This document shows positions 1 through 7,751 of a DNA stretch of 32,147 nt, in pieces; within the stretch, counting starts at the first letter, position 1, and every line of letters begins with the position of its first letter. The stretch is from Vibrio mexicanus. Lineage in GTDB: Bacteria; Pseudomonadota; Gammaproteobacteria; Enterobacterales; Vibrionaceae. The notes below the pieces were generated by a model, which searched no databases, was not told the DNA's origin, and saw only the letters and a list, made by a program, of their open reading frames with translations. Position numbers and translations under genes: made by a program. The stretch is taken from NCBI RefSeq assembly GCF_001012815.1, contig NZ_JYJP01000107.1, positions 1-32,147 of the forward strand. The letters run 5' to 3'.

Positions 1-145
1 TCTTACGACTCGTTTGGTCACTCAGTTCATTGAAACCTAATTGATACCAAAGTATCTAATTGGATTATCATCAACGAGTGCCCACACAGATTGATAGGTT
101 TAAATTGTTAAAGAGCTTTGCCTTGAGAGCTTTCTCTCAAAGCGG
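1..145 (-). other. 5' leader of an rRNA operon (upstream of 16S), truncated by the window edge
   Basis: On the minus strand this is the transcribed spacer between rrn promoter P2 and 16S rRNA. It contains a boxA antitermination element (GCTCTTTAACAATTTA, about 101-116) followed by the conserved leader words CTGTGTGGGCACTCG (about 77-91), as in enterobacterial and Vibrio rrn leaders. The 16S gene itself lies beyond base 1 and is not present. A contig break here is expected because rrn operons are multicopy repeats. Confidence 0.85.
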
Positions 146-151
146 ACGTGC

Positions 152-179
152 ATTCTAGCGAGATAAGCGTCAGTGTCAA
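152..179 (-). promoter_or_regulatory. rRNA operon promoter P2
   Basis: On the minus strand there is TTGACA (174-179), a 16-bp spacer, and TAGAAT (152-157). The promoter fires leftwards into the rRNA leader. It lies between P1 and boxA, the normal position of rrn P2. Confidence 0.8.
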
Positions 180-299
180 TCACTTTTTTGCTTTTTTTAT
201 TCTCGTTGTTTAGAACGAAAATAATTTCTCTTTATCAGAAGCTTTGTCCTGCCGAACTTAGCTGAAGCCTTGTAGCGCCTGCCGTGTCAGTGGATGCGC

Positions 300-356
300 A
301 TTATAGGGAGAATCATGAGCTACGCAAGCGCTTTTTTGAAATTATTTAAAAATAAT
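300..356 (-). promoter_or_regulatory. rRNA operon promoter P1 with AT-rich UP element
   Basis: On the minus strand the -35 is TTGCGT (322-327), the spacer is 16 bp and the -10 is TATAAT (300-305). The -10 is followed by a GC-rich discriminator (GCGC), typical of stringently controlled rrn P1 promoters. Immediately upstream of the -35 (329-356) are A and T tracts like an UP element. The tandem P1/P2 arrangement leaves little doubt about the identity. Confidence 0.8.
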
Positions 357-386
357 GCGTTTTCGATGAATAAAGCATCAAAACAC

Positions 387-416
387 AAAAAAAGAGAGCA
401 ATTTGCTCTCTTTTTT
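387..416 (-). terminator. Intrinsic terminator of the ubiD-fre operon
   Basis: Inverted repeat GAGAGCA (394-400) / TGCTCTC (404-410) with a 3-nt loop, flanked by an A run on one side and a T run on the other. It sits just downstream of the fre stop and also insulates the rRNA P1 promoter. Confidence 0.8.
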
Positions 417-437
417 ACTACATAACATTAACTATTT

Positions 438-1151
438 TTAGATAAATGCATACGCATCAGCATACATCTGGTCACTTTGAGCATTTAAGTTCTGCGTAAA
501 CTGCTCTCGTGCCGCTCCTGCCATCTCAAATCGACCTGCTATATAGATGTCGAAATTTTCTAATGTATCAAAGTCGCTATGAATCGCTTGTAGCACGTTA
601 CCTGTTTTACCTGACCATGCATCTTGCGCAGACTCTACAACAGGTACAAATGTTACATTGCTATGTTCACTCATGATTTTATCTAGCTCGGCTTTCGCGT
701 ATAGCTGAGAAGCATCTTTCGCACCCCAGTACAGGTAGATAGTGTTATTCTTGTTCTGTGCAATGCAATGATCCAAGATTGAACGTACATAGCTAAATCC
801 TGTTCCACCAGCAATTAGCAGAATTGGATTTTCACTCTCTTCACGTACCCACGCATCACCATGAGGCGCATCGATTGTAATTTCGCTGTCGTTCTCTAAT
901 GCCGCTTTCATTACTTCGACAACTTCTAGCGCGTAAGCGTTTTGTTCCGCCGCACCGATATGCAGCTCTAATTCCCCTTCGTGACGACACGGGCTACTTG
1001 CAATAGAGAATGGGCGTTTGTCTTTCTCGCCCATTACGACTGTTAGGTATTGACCGGCTTTAAATGTCACAGGCGTTTCTGGGTGTAATAAGATGCGATA
1101 AGTGTTCGCAGCTAAAGATTCAATAGACTTAACTTTACATTGGGTGGTCAT
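438..1151 (-). CDS. fre: NAD(P)H-flavin reductase Fre
   Basis: Cytoplasmic flavin reductase of the ferredoxin-NADP+ reductase superfamily. It uses NAD(P)H to reduce free FMN, FAD or riboflavin. The flavin-binding motif RPFSIAS and the pyridine-nucleotide motif GGTGFSYVRSI are both visible, in the right order. Starting at ATG 1151 gives 237 residues, close to E. coli Fre (233). A longer reading from 1226 is possible, but 1151 has a good Shine-Dalgarno (AGAGGAAG) and matches the family start. It is the last gene of the ubiD-ferredoxin-fre operon, 14 bp after the ferredoxin stop. UbiD needs prenylated FMN, made from reduced FMN, so pairing with a flavin reductase makes metabolic sense (inference). 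The ubiD-fre linkage is also found in E. coli. Confidence 0.93.
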   Translation of the reverse strand: MTTQCKVKSIESLAANTYRILLHPETPVTFKAGQYLTVVMGEKDKRPFSIASSPCRHEGELELHIGAAEQNAYALEVVEVMKAALENDSEITIDAPHGDAWVREESENPILLIAGGTGFSYVRSILDHCIAQNKNNTIYLYWGAKDASQLYAKAELDKIMSEHSNVTFVPVVESAQDAWSGKTGNVLQAIHSDFDTLENFDIYIAGRFEMAGAAREQFTQNLNAQSDQMYADAYAFI

Positions 1152-1165
1152 GGGCTTCCTCTTGC

Positions 1166-1435
1166 CTACTCTTCTAGAGTCAGGACTAAATGACTTTCTG
1201 CAATGGCCTGACAAGCAAATATCCATCCTTGTTGTTGCTCTTTCTCTGTAAGCATTGGTTCTAGATGGTAGCTGACTTGGCCTTCAAGCTTTCGGCACAA
1301 GCATGCTGCGCACGCTCCTACCTGACATCGATTTGGAAACGGTATATTGCTGTTGAGCGCCGCTTCCAGAATCGTTTGGCCATTTTGCACTTCAAACTGT
1401 ATGTTGTTTGGCTGCAAAGTGACGATATAACTCAT
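1166..1435 (-). CDS. Plant-type 2Fe-2S ferredoxin
   Basis: Small (89-residue) electron carrier with the plant-type [2Fe-2S] cysteine pattern: C37-x4-C42-x2-C45-x29-C75. An extra Cys is present at position 47. The start overlaps the ubiD stop by four bases (ATGA), and fre follows after 14 bp, so the three genes are very likely co-transcribed and translationally coupled. In larger flavoprotein reductases such a ferredoxin domain is fused to an Fre-like domain. Here the two are separate neighbouring genes, suggesting that Fre could pass electrons to this ferredoxin (inference). The partner oxidoreductase is unknown. The family assignment is secure; the physiological role is not. Confidence 0.88.
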   Translation of the reverse strand: MSYIVTLQPNNIQFEVQNGQTILEAALNSNIPFPNRCQVGACAACLCRKLEGQVSYHLEPMLTEKEQQQGWIFACQAIAESHLVLTLEE

Positions 1436-3279
1436 AGGATACCTAACTTATCCCATATCTCATCGATTTTTGCCACTAGCTGGGGATCTTTCTCAATTGG
1501 TGTACCCCAATCTCGCGACACTTCACATCCGAGTTTGTTTGTTGCATCTAACGCGATTCGTGAAGAGCCATCTTTAGCAATGACGGTATCGCGTGATGGA
1601 TCCATGCGGGTGGTTACTGCCCAGATAATGTCATTCCAGTCTTTGGCATTCACATCGGTGTCGCATACGACGATAAACTTTGGACTTTGAGGCAACGCAC
1701 TCTGCTGCCACACGGCATCAATCAGTTGACGCGATTCGCCCTCTTTCTGCTTATCCATTGTCACGATAACAAACTGACCATTCGACTCTGCAGGAACAAC
1801 AACATCAACTACCGAATCGCTCAATGCGTTGATCGCCTCTATATCGACAGAGTCACTAGCCACTGACCCACTTTCGTTCGGCTCACGGTTTGATATGGCA
1901 ATTTCGGCTTCCCACTTACGAGTGGCATCTAGACCCATTTTTGAACCTAAGCCTGCTACTGGCGAAGCAAAATCAAGAGAGTCTATCGGTGTATTATCAA
2001 TCATGACGATGTCTTGGTCTGACTGCATCGTCGACACCATCGTCGAGATAACGTCTTCCCAGTTTCTCGTATTCACATCGTGATCGACGACAATGACAAA
2101 CTTGGTGTACATGAACTGACGTAAGAACGACCAAACGCCCATCATCACGCGTTTTGCATGACCCGAGTATTGCTTTTTAAGCGATACAACCGCCATTCGA
2201 TAAGAACACCCTTCTGGCGGAAGGTAGAAATCTTCGATCTCCGGAAACTGCTTCTGAAGAATAGGTACAAAAACTTCATTCAGCGCAACACCCAAAACTG
2301 CAGGCTCATCTGGCGGACGGCCAGTATAGGTACTGTGATAAATAGGATTTTCACGCATAGTGACATGCGTAATAGTGAAGACGTGATGACGCTCTTTTTC
2401 GTTGTAGTAACCGGTATGATCGCCATACGGTCCTTCATCTGCGTACTCTTCAGGGTCAATATAACCTTCCATGACGATTTCGGCGCTGGCCGGTACATCA
2501 AGGTCATTACTCAGAGATTTAACCACCTCGGTTTTGCTACCACGCAATAATCCTGCAAACGCATACTCAGAAAGCGTATCGGGTACTGGAGTCACTGCAC
2601 CTAGAATTGTTGCAGGATCGGCACCAAATGCGACGGATATCGGGAATGGTTTACCCGGATGCTCTTCCATCCAATCACGTAAATCTAAAGCACCACCACG
2701 ATGTGCTAGCCAGCGCATGATGATTTTGTTCTTACCAATTTTCTGTTGGCGGTAAATCCCAAGGTTTTGGCGCTTTTTATTAGGACCACGTGTGACCGTT
2801 AAACCCCAAGTCAGTAGCGGCGCAACGTCATCAGGCCAACAGCTCATCACTGGGATTTTATCGAGATCGACTTCATCACCCTGCCAAACGATTTGCTGAC
2901 ATGGCGCTTTACGCAGACGCTTCGCTGGCATGTTGAGCACTTGCTTAAATAGAGGGATCTTAGACAATGCGTCTTTGAAGCCTTTCGGCGGCTCAGGCTC
3001 TTTTAGATAAGCCAGTAATTTTCCAACTTCACGAAGCTCCTTCACTTCCTGTCGCCCCATTCCCATAGCCACACGCTCTGGCGTGCCAAACAAGTTGGTC
3101 AGTACAGGCACATCGGAACCAATCGGGTTTTCGAACAATAAGGCTGGGCCTTTTGCTCGCAATGTTCTGTCGCTGATCTCGGTCATTTCATAGTCTGGGT
3201 CGACCGGATGAGAGATGCGTTTTAGCTCACCTATCTTTTCAAGGTGGTCTAAAAAGTCACGTAAATCCTTAAAACTCAT
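1432..3279 (-). CDS. ubiD: UbiD 4-hydroxy-3-polyprenylbenzoate decarboxylase, long form
   Basis: Prenylated-FMN-dependent decarboxylase of ubiquinone biosynthesis; it acts on 3-octaprenyl-4-hydroxybenzoate. The N-terminal segment and the conserved EGPYGDHTGYY block are clear. Start chosen at ATG 3279 (MSFKDLRDFLDHLE), matching the family; an upstream in-frame start at 3372 would add 31 residues. The product is 615 residues, against 497 in E. coli. The extra length comes from an internal duplication. A block running from a VVSLKKQYSGHAKR-like segment through KFVIVVDHDVN to LDATRK (about residues 360-458) recurs in diverged form (about 502-590, with KFIVVCDTDVN and LDATNK), separated by an acidic Ser-rich linker. 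It is first in an operon with the ferredoxin and fre. Confidence 0.92.
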   Translation of the reverse strand: MSFKDLRDFLDHLEKIGELKRISHPVDPDYEMTEISDRTLRAKGPALLFENPIGSDVPVLTNLFGTPERVAMGMGRQEVKELREVGKLLAYLKEPEPPKGFKDALSKIPLFKQVLNMPAKRLRKAPCQQIVWQGDEVDLDKIPVMSCWPDDVAPLLTWGLTVTRGPNKKRQNLGIYRQQKIGKNKIIMRWLAHRGGALDLRDWMEEHPGKPFPISVAFGADPATILGAVTPVPDTLSEYAFAGLLRGSKTEVVKSLSNDLDVPASAEIVMEGYIDPEEYADEGPYGDHTGYYNEKERHHVFTITHVTMRENPIYHSTYTGRPPDEPAVLGVALNEVFVPILQKQFPEIEDFYLPPEGCSYRMAVVSLKKQYSGHAKRVMMGVWSFLRQFMYTKFVIVVDHDVNTRNWEDVISTMVSTMQSDQDIVMIDNTPIDSLDFASPVAGLGSKMGLDATRKWEAEIAISNREPNESGSVASDSVDIEAINALSDSVVDVVVPAESNGQFVIVTMDKQKEGESRQLIDAVWQQSALPQSPKFIVVCDTDVNAKDWNDIIWAVTTRMDPSRDTVIAKDGSSRIALDATNKLGCEVSRDWGTPIEKDPQLVAKIDEIWDKLGIL

Positions 3280-3317
3280 GAGGCTTCTACTGCTTGTTTT
3301 AGTTGGTTTTAGTGTAA

Positions 3318-3347
3318 CAAAAAGAAGAACCTTAAGGTTCCTCTTTA
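3318..3347 (-). terminator. Probable intrinsic terminator between the 3403-4392 gene and ubiD
   Basis: On the minus strand, AAGAGGAACC-TTAA-GGTTCTTCTT (one mismatch) is followed by TTTTTG. It could end the upstream gene or attenuate read-through into ubiD. Confidence 0.6.
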
Positions 3348-3402
3348 TCTTTGTGGAAATAGTTTGTATCAAAGATACTCAACACATATCGATGCAAAGA
3401 AC

Positions 3403-4392
3403 TTACTGTGCCAATGCCTGCTGAATAAGATTGACCTTCACATCACGATTCGTTGAAACGAGATCTCGAAGCCAACCAGAGTGCCCTTGCCTTACCAGTT
3501 CTCTCGCGATCAGTGGGGCTTCATCTTCTAGTGCCATTCGAGTCACTAGAAATGCTTTTACAGAATCCGTCATCGGCGCCACTTGTGTCAGTTCGGTGAG
3601 AGCTAAATGTTTCAAGCTCGGATTGCTGGAGGCCAACATCAATTGCTGTGTACTGAAATCACTACCCAGTTTAGCCAAGCGCTTGAGCTCAGCCTGACTG
3701 TAAAAGTCGGCACGCATACGCCACAAGAGCTTGTAGACCTCTTCATCTTGGCTGACTTGAGCTAAACGAATCATCACTTGAGTCGAAGGTAACCAACTGG
3801 TCACAGAACTTTGTGTCAGCTGAGCCGTAATAAAGTCCAAAGCTTCTGGTGATAAGCTGTCGAGCTCTTGAATCAAAATCTTCTCTTTACTACGAACCAG
3901 ATACTCACTACCGATCAGCCAATCTTGTAAAACAAGCGCTTTTTGCTCTGCTTTCAAGATAACTTCTAACGTTTGCTGATCTTGATGCCATCGACGCAAT
4001 ATACGATTGGCCACCGCAGGGTAATCAAACGCCGGTAGGGTTAGCTCATATCCATCGCCTTGTTCAACAACTTTGTAGGTTGGCACGACCTGAGTTTGCT
4101 GCTCAACGAACATGGCCATTTTTGAAGACAGTATGATTTGCCGTTGCTCGATTTCTCGTAACAACAGTAATTTCACCGCCTCTTGCTGAGGAAGGGCGAG
4201 ACGCTCGAGGGCAAAACTCAACGAGTCTATTTGATCGTCTCGAGTGTATTCGAGGAGTTCTATCGCTTTTTGATTGAGCTGTTCATCTGCTAACCAAGCA
4301 TCAACGCGCTCTGACGGTATCTCCTGCGCAAAAGCTGCATTCATAAATACCATGAACGATAAAAGCACTGATAACAACATTCCTTGTTGCAT
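3403..4392 (-). CDS. Exported protein of unknown function
   Basis: I do not recognise a family. ATG 4392 is preceded by a strong Shine-Dalgarno (GGAGG); a slightly upstream ATG (4416) is less likely. The 329-residue product begins with a typical Sec signal peptide: a short start, a hydrophobic core MLLSVLLSFMVFMNAAFA, and likely cleavage before QE. The mature part is Leu/Ala/Gln/Glu-rich and appears almost wholly helical, with short repeated helix pairs in the C-terminal half that could be HEAT-like. No Cys-based or obvious catalytic motif was seen. It is probably periplasmic. It stands alone between ubiD and rho, with terminators on both sides. Confidence 0.75.
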   Translation of the reverse strand: MQQGMLLSVLLSFMVFMNAAFAQEIPSERVDAWLADEQLNQKAIELLEYTRDDQIDSLSFALERLALPQQEAVKLLLLREIEQRQIILSSKMAMFVEQQTQVVPTYKVVEQGDGYELTLPAFDYPAVANRILRRWHQDQQTLEVILKAEQKALVLQDWLIGSEYLVRSKEKILIQELDSLSPEALDFITAQLTQSSVTSWLPSTQVMIRLAQVSQDEEVYKLLWRMRADFYSQAELKRLAKLGSDFSTQQLMLASSNPSLKHLALTELTQVAPMTDSVKAFLVTRMALEDEAPLIARELVRQGHSGWLRDLVSTNRDVKVNLIQQALAQ

Positions 4393-4448
4393 GTTAACCT
4401 CCATGTAACATTGCAATCATTGTGATGTCAAAATTTGTACAATGCAAA

Positions 4449-4483
4449 TAAAAAACGCCACCTATAAAAGGTGGCGTTTTTAT
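4449..4483 (-). terminator. Intrinsic terminator downstream of rho
   Basis: Perfect 12-bp stem AAAAACGCCACC (4451-4462) / GGTGGCGTTTTT (4470-4481) with a 7-nt loop, then T-rich sequence in either direction. It lies 14 bp past the rho stop. Confidence 0.88.
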
Positions 4484-4496
4484 TTCTGTATTCTTG

Positions 4497-5756
4497 TTAC
4501 TGACGTCGCATTGCGTCGAAGAACTCATCGTTGGTCTTCGTCATCGCCAATTTGTCGATTAAGAATTCCATTGCATCGATTTCGCCCATTGGGTGAACGA
4601 TCTTACGAAGAATCCACATCTTCTGAAGTTCTTCATTCTTAGTCAGAAGTTCTTCGCGACGTGTGCCTGAGCGGTTAAAGTCAATCGCAGGGAAGACACG
4701 TTTCTCGGCAATCTTACGGTTCAGGTGGATTTCCATGTTACCTGTACCTTTAAACTCTTCGTAGATAACTTCATCCATCTTAGAGCCAGTATCAACTAGC
4801 GCAGTCGCTAGGATAGTCAGGCTGCCGCCCTCTTCTACGTTACGTGCTGCACCGAAGAAACGCTTTGGACGATGTAGAGCATTCGCATCCACACCACCAG
4901 TCAGTACTTTACCTGATGAAGGCACAACCGTGTTGTATGCGCGAGCAAGACGCGTGATAGAGTCAAGCAGGATAACCACGTCTTTCTTATGTTCAACAAG
5001 ACGTTTTGCTTTCTCAATTACCATCTCAGCAACTTGTACGTGGCGAGACGCTGGCTCATCGAACGTCGAAGCAATCACTTCGCCCTTAACTAGACGCTGC
5101 ATCTCGGTTACTTCTTCCGGACGCTCGTCAATAAGCAGAACCATTAACTCACACTCAGGGTGGTTGTATGCAATGCTTTGTGCAATGTTTTGCAGCAGCA
5201 TTGTTTTACCCGCTTTTGGTGGAGCAACAATTAGACCACGCTGACCTTTACCGATAGGTGAAGCGAGATCAAGAACACGTGCCGTAATGTCTTCAGTTGA
5301 ACCGTTACCACGCTCCATCACCATACGCTCGTTCGCGTGAAGTGGTGTTAAGTTCTCGAACAAGATTTTGTTACGAGCATTGTCTGGGCGATCATCGTTA
5401 ACAGTATTAACTTTCAATAGAGCAAAGTAGCGTTCGCCATCTTTAGGTGGACGAATCTTGCCCGCAATTGAATCACCTGTACGCAGGTTGAAGCGGCGAA
5501 TTTGACTTGGTGATACATAGATATCATCCGGGCCAGCAAGGTATGAGCTGTCCGCACTACGTAAGAAACCAAAACCGTCTTGAAGAATTTCCAACACCCC
5601 GTCGCCGAATATGTCTTCACCACTTTTTGCGTGAGCTTTAAGGATGGCGAAGATAATGTCTTGTTTTCTTAGACGCGCTAGGTTTTCAAGGCCTAAGCTT
5701 TCGCCAAGCTTAACAAGTTCAGACACAGGTCTGTTCTTCAGTTCTGTTAGATTCAT
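4497..5756 (-). CDS. rho: Transcription termination factor Rho
   Basis: Hexameric RNA-dependent ATPase/helicase that terminates transcription. The 419-residue product matches E. coli Rho in length and nearly residue for residue. Visible parts are the N-terminal helical domain, the cold-shock-like primary RNA-binding domain (GDGVLEILQDGFGFLRS), the P-loop (APPKAGKT), the Walker B region (VVILLDSITRLARAYN) with the Q-loop, and the R-loop downstream. Start chosen at ATG 5756 (MNLTELKNRP), as in the family; an in-frame TTG at 5780 would add eight residues. A 150-nt leader separates it from the trxA terminator. Rho autoregulates through its leader in E. coli, and that could apply here (inference). 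The order trxA-rho is conserved with E. coli. Confidence 0.97.
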   Translation of the reverse strand: MNLTELKNRPVSELVKLGESLGLENLARLRKQDIIFAILKAHAKSGEDIFGDGVLEILQDGFGFLRSADSSYLAGPDDIYVSPSQIRRFNLRTGDSIAGKIRPPKDGERYFALLKVNTVNDDRPDNARNKILFENLTPLHANERMVMERGNGSTEDITARVLDLASPIGKGQRGLIVAPPKAGKTMLLQNIAQSIAYNHPECELMVLLIDERPEEVTEMQRLVKGEVIASTFDEPASRHVQVAEMVIEKAKRLVEHKKDVVILLDSITRLARAYNTVVPSSGKVLTGGVDANALHRPKRFFGAARNVEEGGSLTILATALVDTGSKMDEVIYEEFKGTGNMEIHLNRKIAEKRVFPAIDFNRSGTRREELLTKNEELQKMWILRKIVHPMGEIDAMEFLIDKLAMTKTNDEFFDAMRRQ

Positions 5757-5909
5757 TGTGGTGGATGCTTTTTTAGTCAAAATAGGATCTGTAGTTTAGT
5801 TAAGATGGATTTGGTCTCAGGATCGACCAAGAAGTGAACGTTTGTTTAATTAACGTGCGATAAACTAGCACTAAATAGGAGCCTAGTCCATAATTTGTTG
5901 ACCTTCAAA

Positions 5910-5947
5910 AATAAAACCGTGCATTTGTTCGAATGCACGGTTTTATT
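5910..5947 (-). terminator. Intrinsic terminator of trxA
   Basis: 15-bp perfect stem: ATAAAACCGTGCATT (5911-5925) and its complement at 5932-5946, with a 6-nt loop. It starts 10 bases after the trxA stop and separates trxA from rho. Confidence 0.88.
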
Positions 5948-5957
5948 AATAATAGGC

Positions 5958-6284
5958 TTATAAGTTAGCGTCTAAAAACTCTTTCAGTTGAGTCTTCGAC
6001 AGAGCACCAACTTTCGTTGCTGCCACACTGCCATCTTTAAATAGAAGCAGCGTTGGGATGCCACGAATGCCGAACTTTGGTGGTGTTCCTGCATTGTGAT
6101 CGATATTTAGTTTACCGATAGTGAGCTTACCCTCGTACTCGTCTGCGATTTCGTCAAGAATCGGGGCAATCATCTTACAAGGACCACACCACTCTGCCCA
6201 AAAATCTACTAGAACAGGGCCTGCAGCGTTGATTACATCATTCTCAAAACCGTCATCGGTTAGCTGCAAAATCTTATCACTCAT
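5958..6284 (-). CDS. trxA: Thioredoxin 1
   Basis: Cytoplasmic disulfide reductase and electron donor, recycled by thioredoxin reductase. The 108-residue product carries the W32-CGPC-36 active site in the context FWAEWCGPCKMIAP and the cis-Pro loop GIRGIPTL. Start at ATG 6284 (MSDKILQLTDD), which has a GGAGTGGAAG Shine-Dalgarno and matches E. coli TrxA; a start four codons upstream is possible but unlikely. It is divergent from rhlB across a 112-bp intergenic region and followed by its own terminator. Confidence 0.97.
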   Translation of the reverse strand: MSDKILQLTDDGFENDVINAAGPVLVDFWAEWCGPCKMIAPILDEIADEYEGKLTIGKLNIDHNAGTPPKFGIRGIPTLLLFKDGSVAATKVGALSKTQLKEFLDANL

Positions 6285-6396
6285 CTTCCACTCCAATGTG
6301 TTTTTTCAGAACTGGTTGGATGATAACCAGCAATTTGATGCCCTATTGGAATGTATTTACTTTCTTAATGCAAGCTTTAGCTGATATTCTATAGTG

Positions 6397-7697
6397 ATGA
6401 AAAAGACGCATATCACAGAGCAAAAGTTCGCCGATTTGGGCTTACACCCCCAAGTTATAAAGGGTTTGGAGAGTAAAGGGTTCGATTTTTGTACCCCAAT
6501 TCAAGCTAAGGCGCTGCCGGTACTGCTCACCGGCCAAGACATCGCAGGCCAGGCCCAAACGGTACTGGTAAAACGTTAGCGTTTCTCACTGCTACTTTTA
6601 ACCACCTTCTAACGACACCTGAGCACGAAGGTCGCAAGCCAAATCAGCCGAGAGCCATCATCATGGCGCCAACGCGTGAACTGGCGATTCAGATCTTTAA
6701 TGATGCTGAACCACTCATTGCGAGCACAGGCATTAAAGCGGGCCTAGCTTACGGTGGTGAAAGCTACGATAAGCAGTTGGCTAAGCTTGAAAGTGGCGTT
6801 GATGTTCTGATCGGTACAACAGGACGCATCATCGACTTCTACAAGCAGAAGGTCTTTAACCTCAACCACATTCAAGCGGTTGTTCTTGATGAAGCCGATC
6901 GCATGTTCGATCTTGGTTTCATCAAAGACATTCGTTTCTTATTCCGCCGTATGCCTGAGCCGCAAGATCGCCTGAACATGTTGTTCTCTGCAACACTCTC
7001 TTACCGAGTACAAGAGTTGGCGTTCGAGCACATGCACAACCCAGAGCATGTGGTAGTTGAACCAGAACAGAAGACGGGTCACCGTATCCAAGAAGAGCTA
7101 TTCTACCCTTCCAACGAACACAAAATGGCACTGCTTCAAACTTTGATTGAAGAAGAATGGCCAGATCGCGCAATCATATTTGCCAACACTAAACATAAGT
7201 GTGAATCCATTTGGGGCCACCTAGCAGCAGATGGTCATCGTGTTGGTCTACTGACTGGCGATGTCCCACAGAAGAAGCGTGAGAAAATCCTAGAGCAATT
7301 CACTAAAGGTGAAGTGGATATTCTAGTTGCCACTGACGTTGCCGCTCGTGGTCTACATATCCCTCAGGTAACGCACGTATTCAACTTCGATCTTCCAGAC
7401 GACTGTGAAGACTACGTTCACCGTATTGGCCGTACCGGTCGTGCTGGTGCAAGCGGTCACTCAATCAGCTTCGCTTGTGAAGACTACGCGATTAACCTTC
7501 CGCCAATTGAAGAGTACATCGAGCACACTATTCCTGTGTCTGACTACGATGCCTCTGCATTGATTGAAGATCTACCGGCGCCGATCCGTATGCGCTCACG
7601 TAATCCACAGCAACGCCGCACTAACACTGGTGGTTCTCGCTCTGGTAACCGTAAGCCACATAACCGTCGCCCACGTCAGCCGCGTCAATCGGCATAA
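6397..7697 (+). CDS. rhlB: ATP-dependent RNA helicase RhlB (frameshifted in this sequence)
   Basis: DEAD-box helicase of the RNA degradosome, which unwinds structured RNA for RNase E/PNPase. The first frame (6397-6579) encodes the Q motif (CTPIQAKALP) and runs up to GQAQT, then drifts out of frame exactly in the Walker A motif. The second frame carries APTRELAIQI, VLDEADRMFD, SATLS, ARGLHIP and HRIGRTGRAG, and a basic C-terminal tail. Adding one G at the GG at 6561-6562 restores AQTGTGKT and a 433-residue protein (E. coli 421). The start is ATG 6397; a GTG at 6394 is the alternative. A one-base deletion error is the likeliest cause. gppA follows after 54 bp, as in E. coli. Confidence 0.93.
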
Positions 7698-7751
7698 GTC
7701 GTCGCTGCTTTAAGTAGAAGTGTAAAGTAGAAAAGGAAGCCTTTACTGTTT

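Noticed and set aside
1..145. tRNA or 16S rRNA at the left edge
   Set aside because: Only promoter, boxA and leader are present; no mature 16S or tRNA sequence lies inside the window.
1265..1690. 141-codon plus-strand frame across ferredoxin and ubiD
   Set aside because: Antisense to two recognised genes; no homology or ribosome site.
6397..7697. Programmed frameshift in rhlB
   Set aside because: No slippery sequence or downstream structure is evident, the break destroys Walker A, and eight other genes show the same one-base loss.
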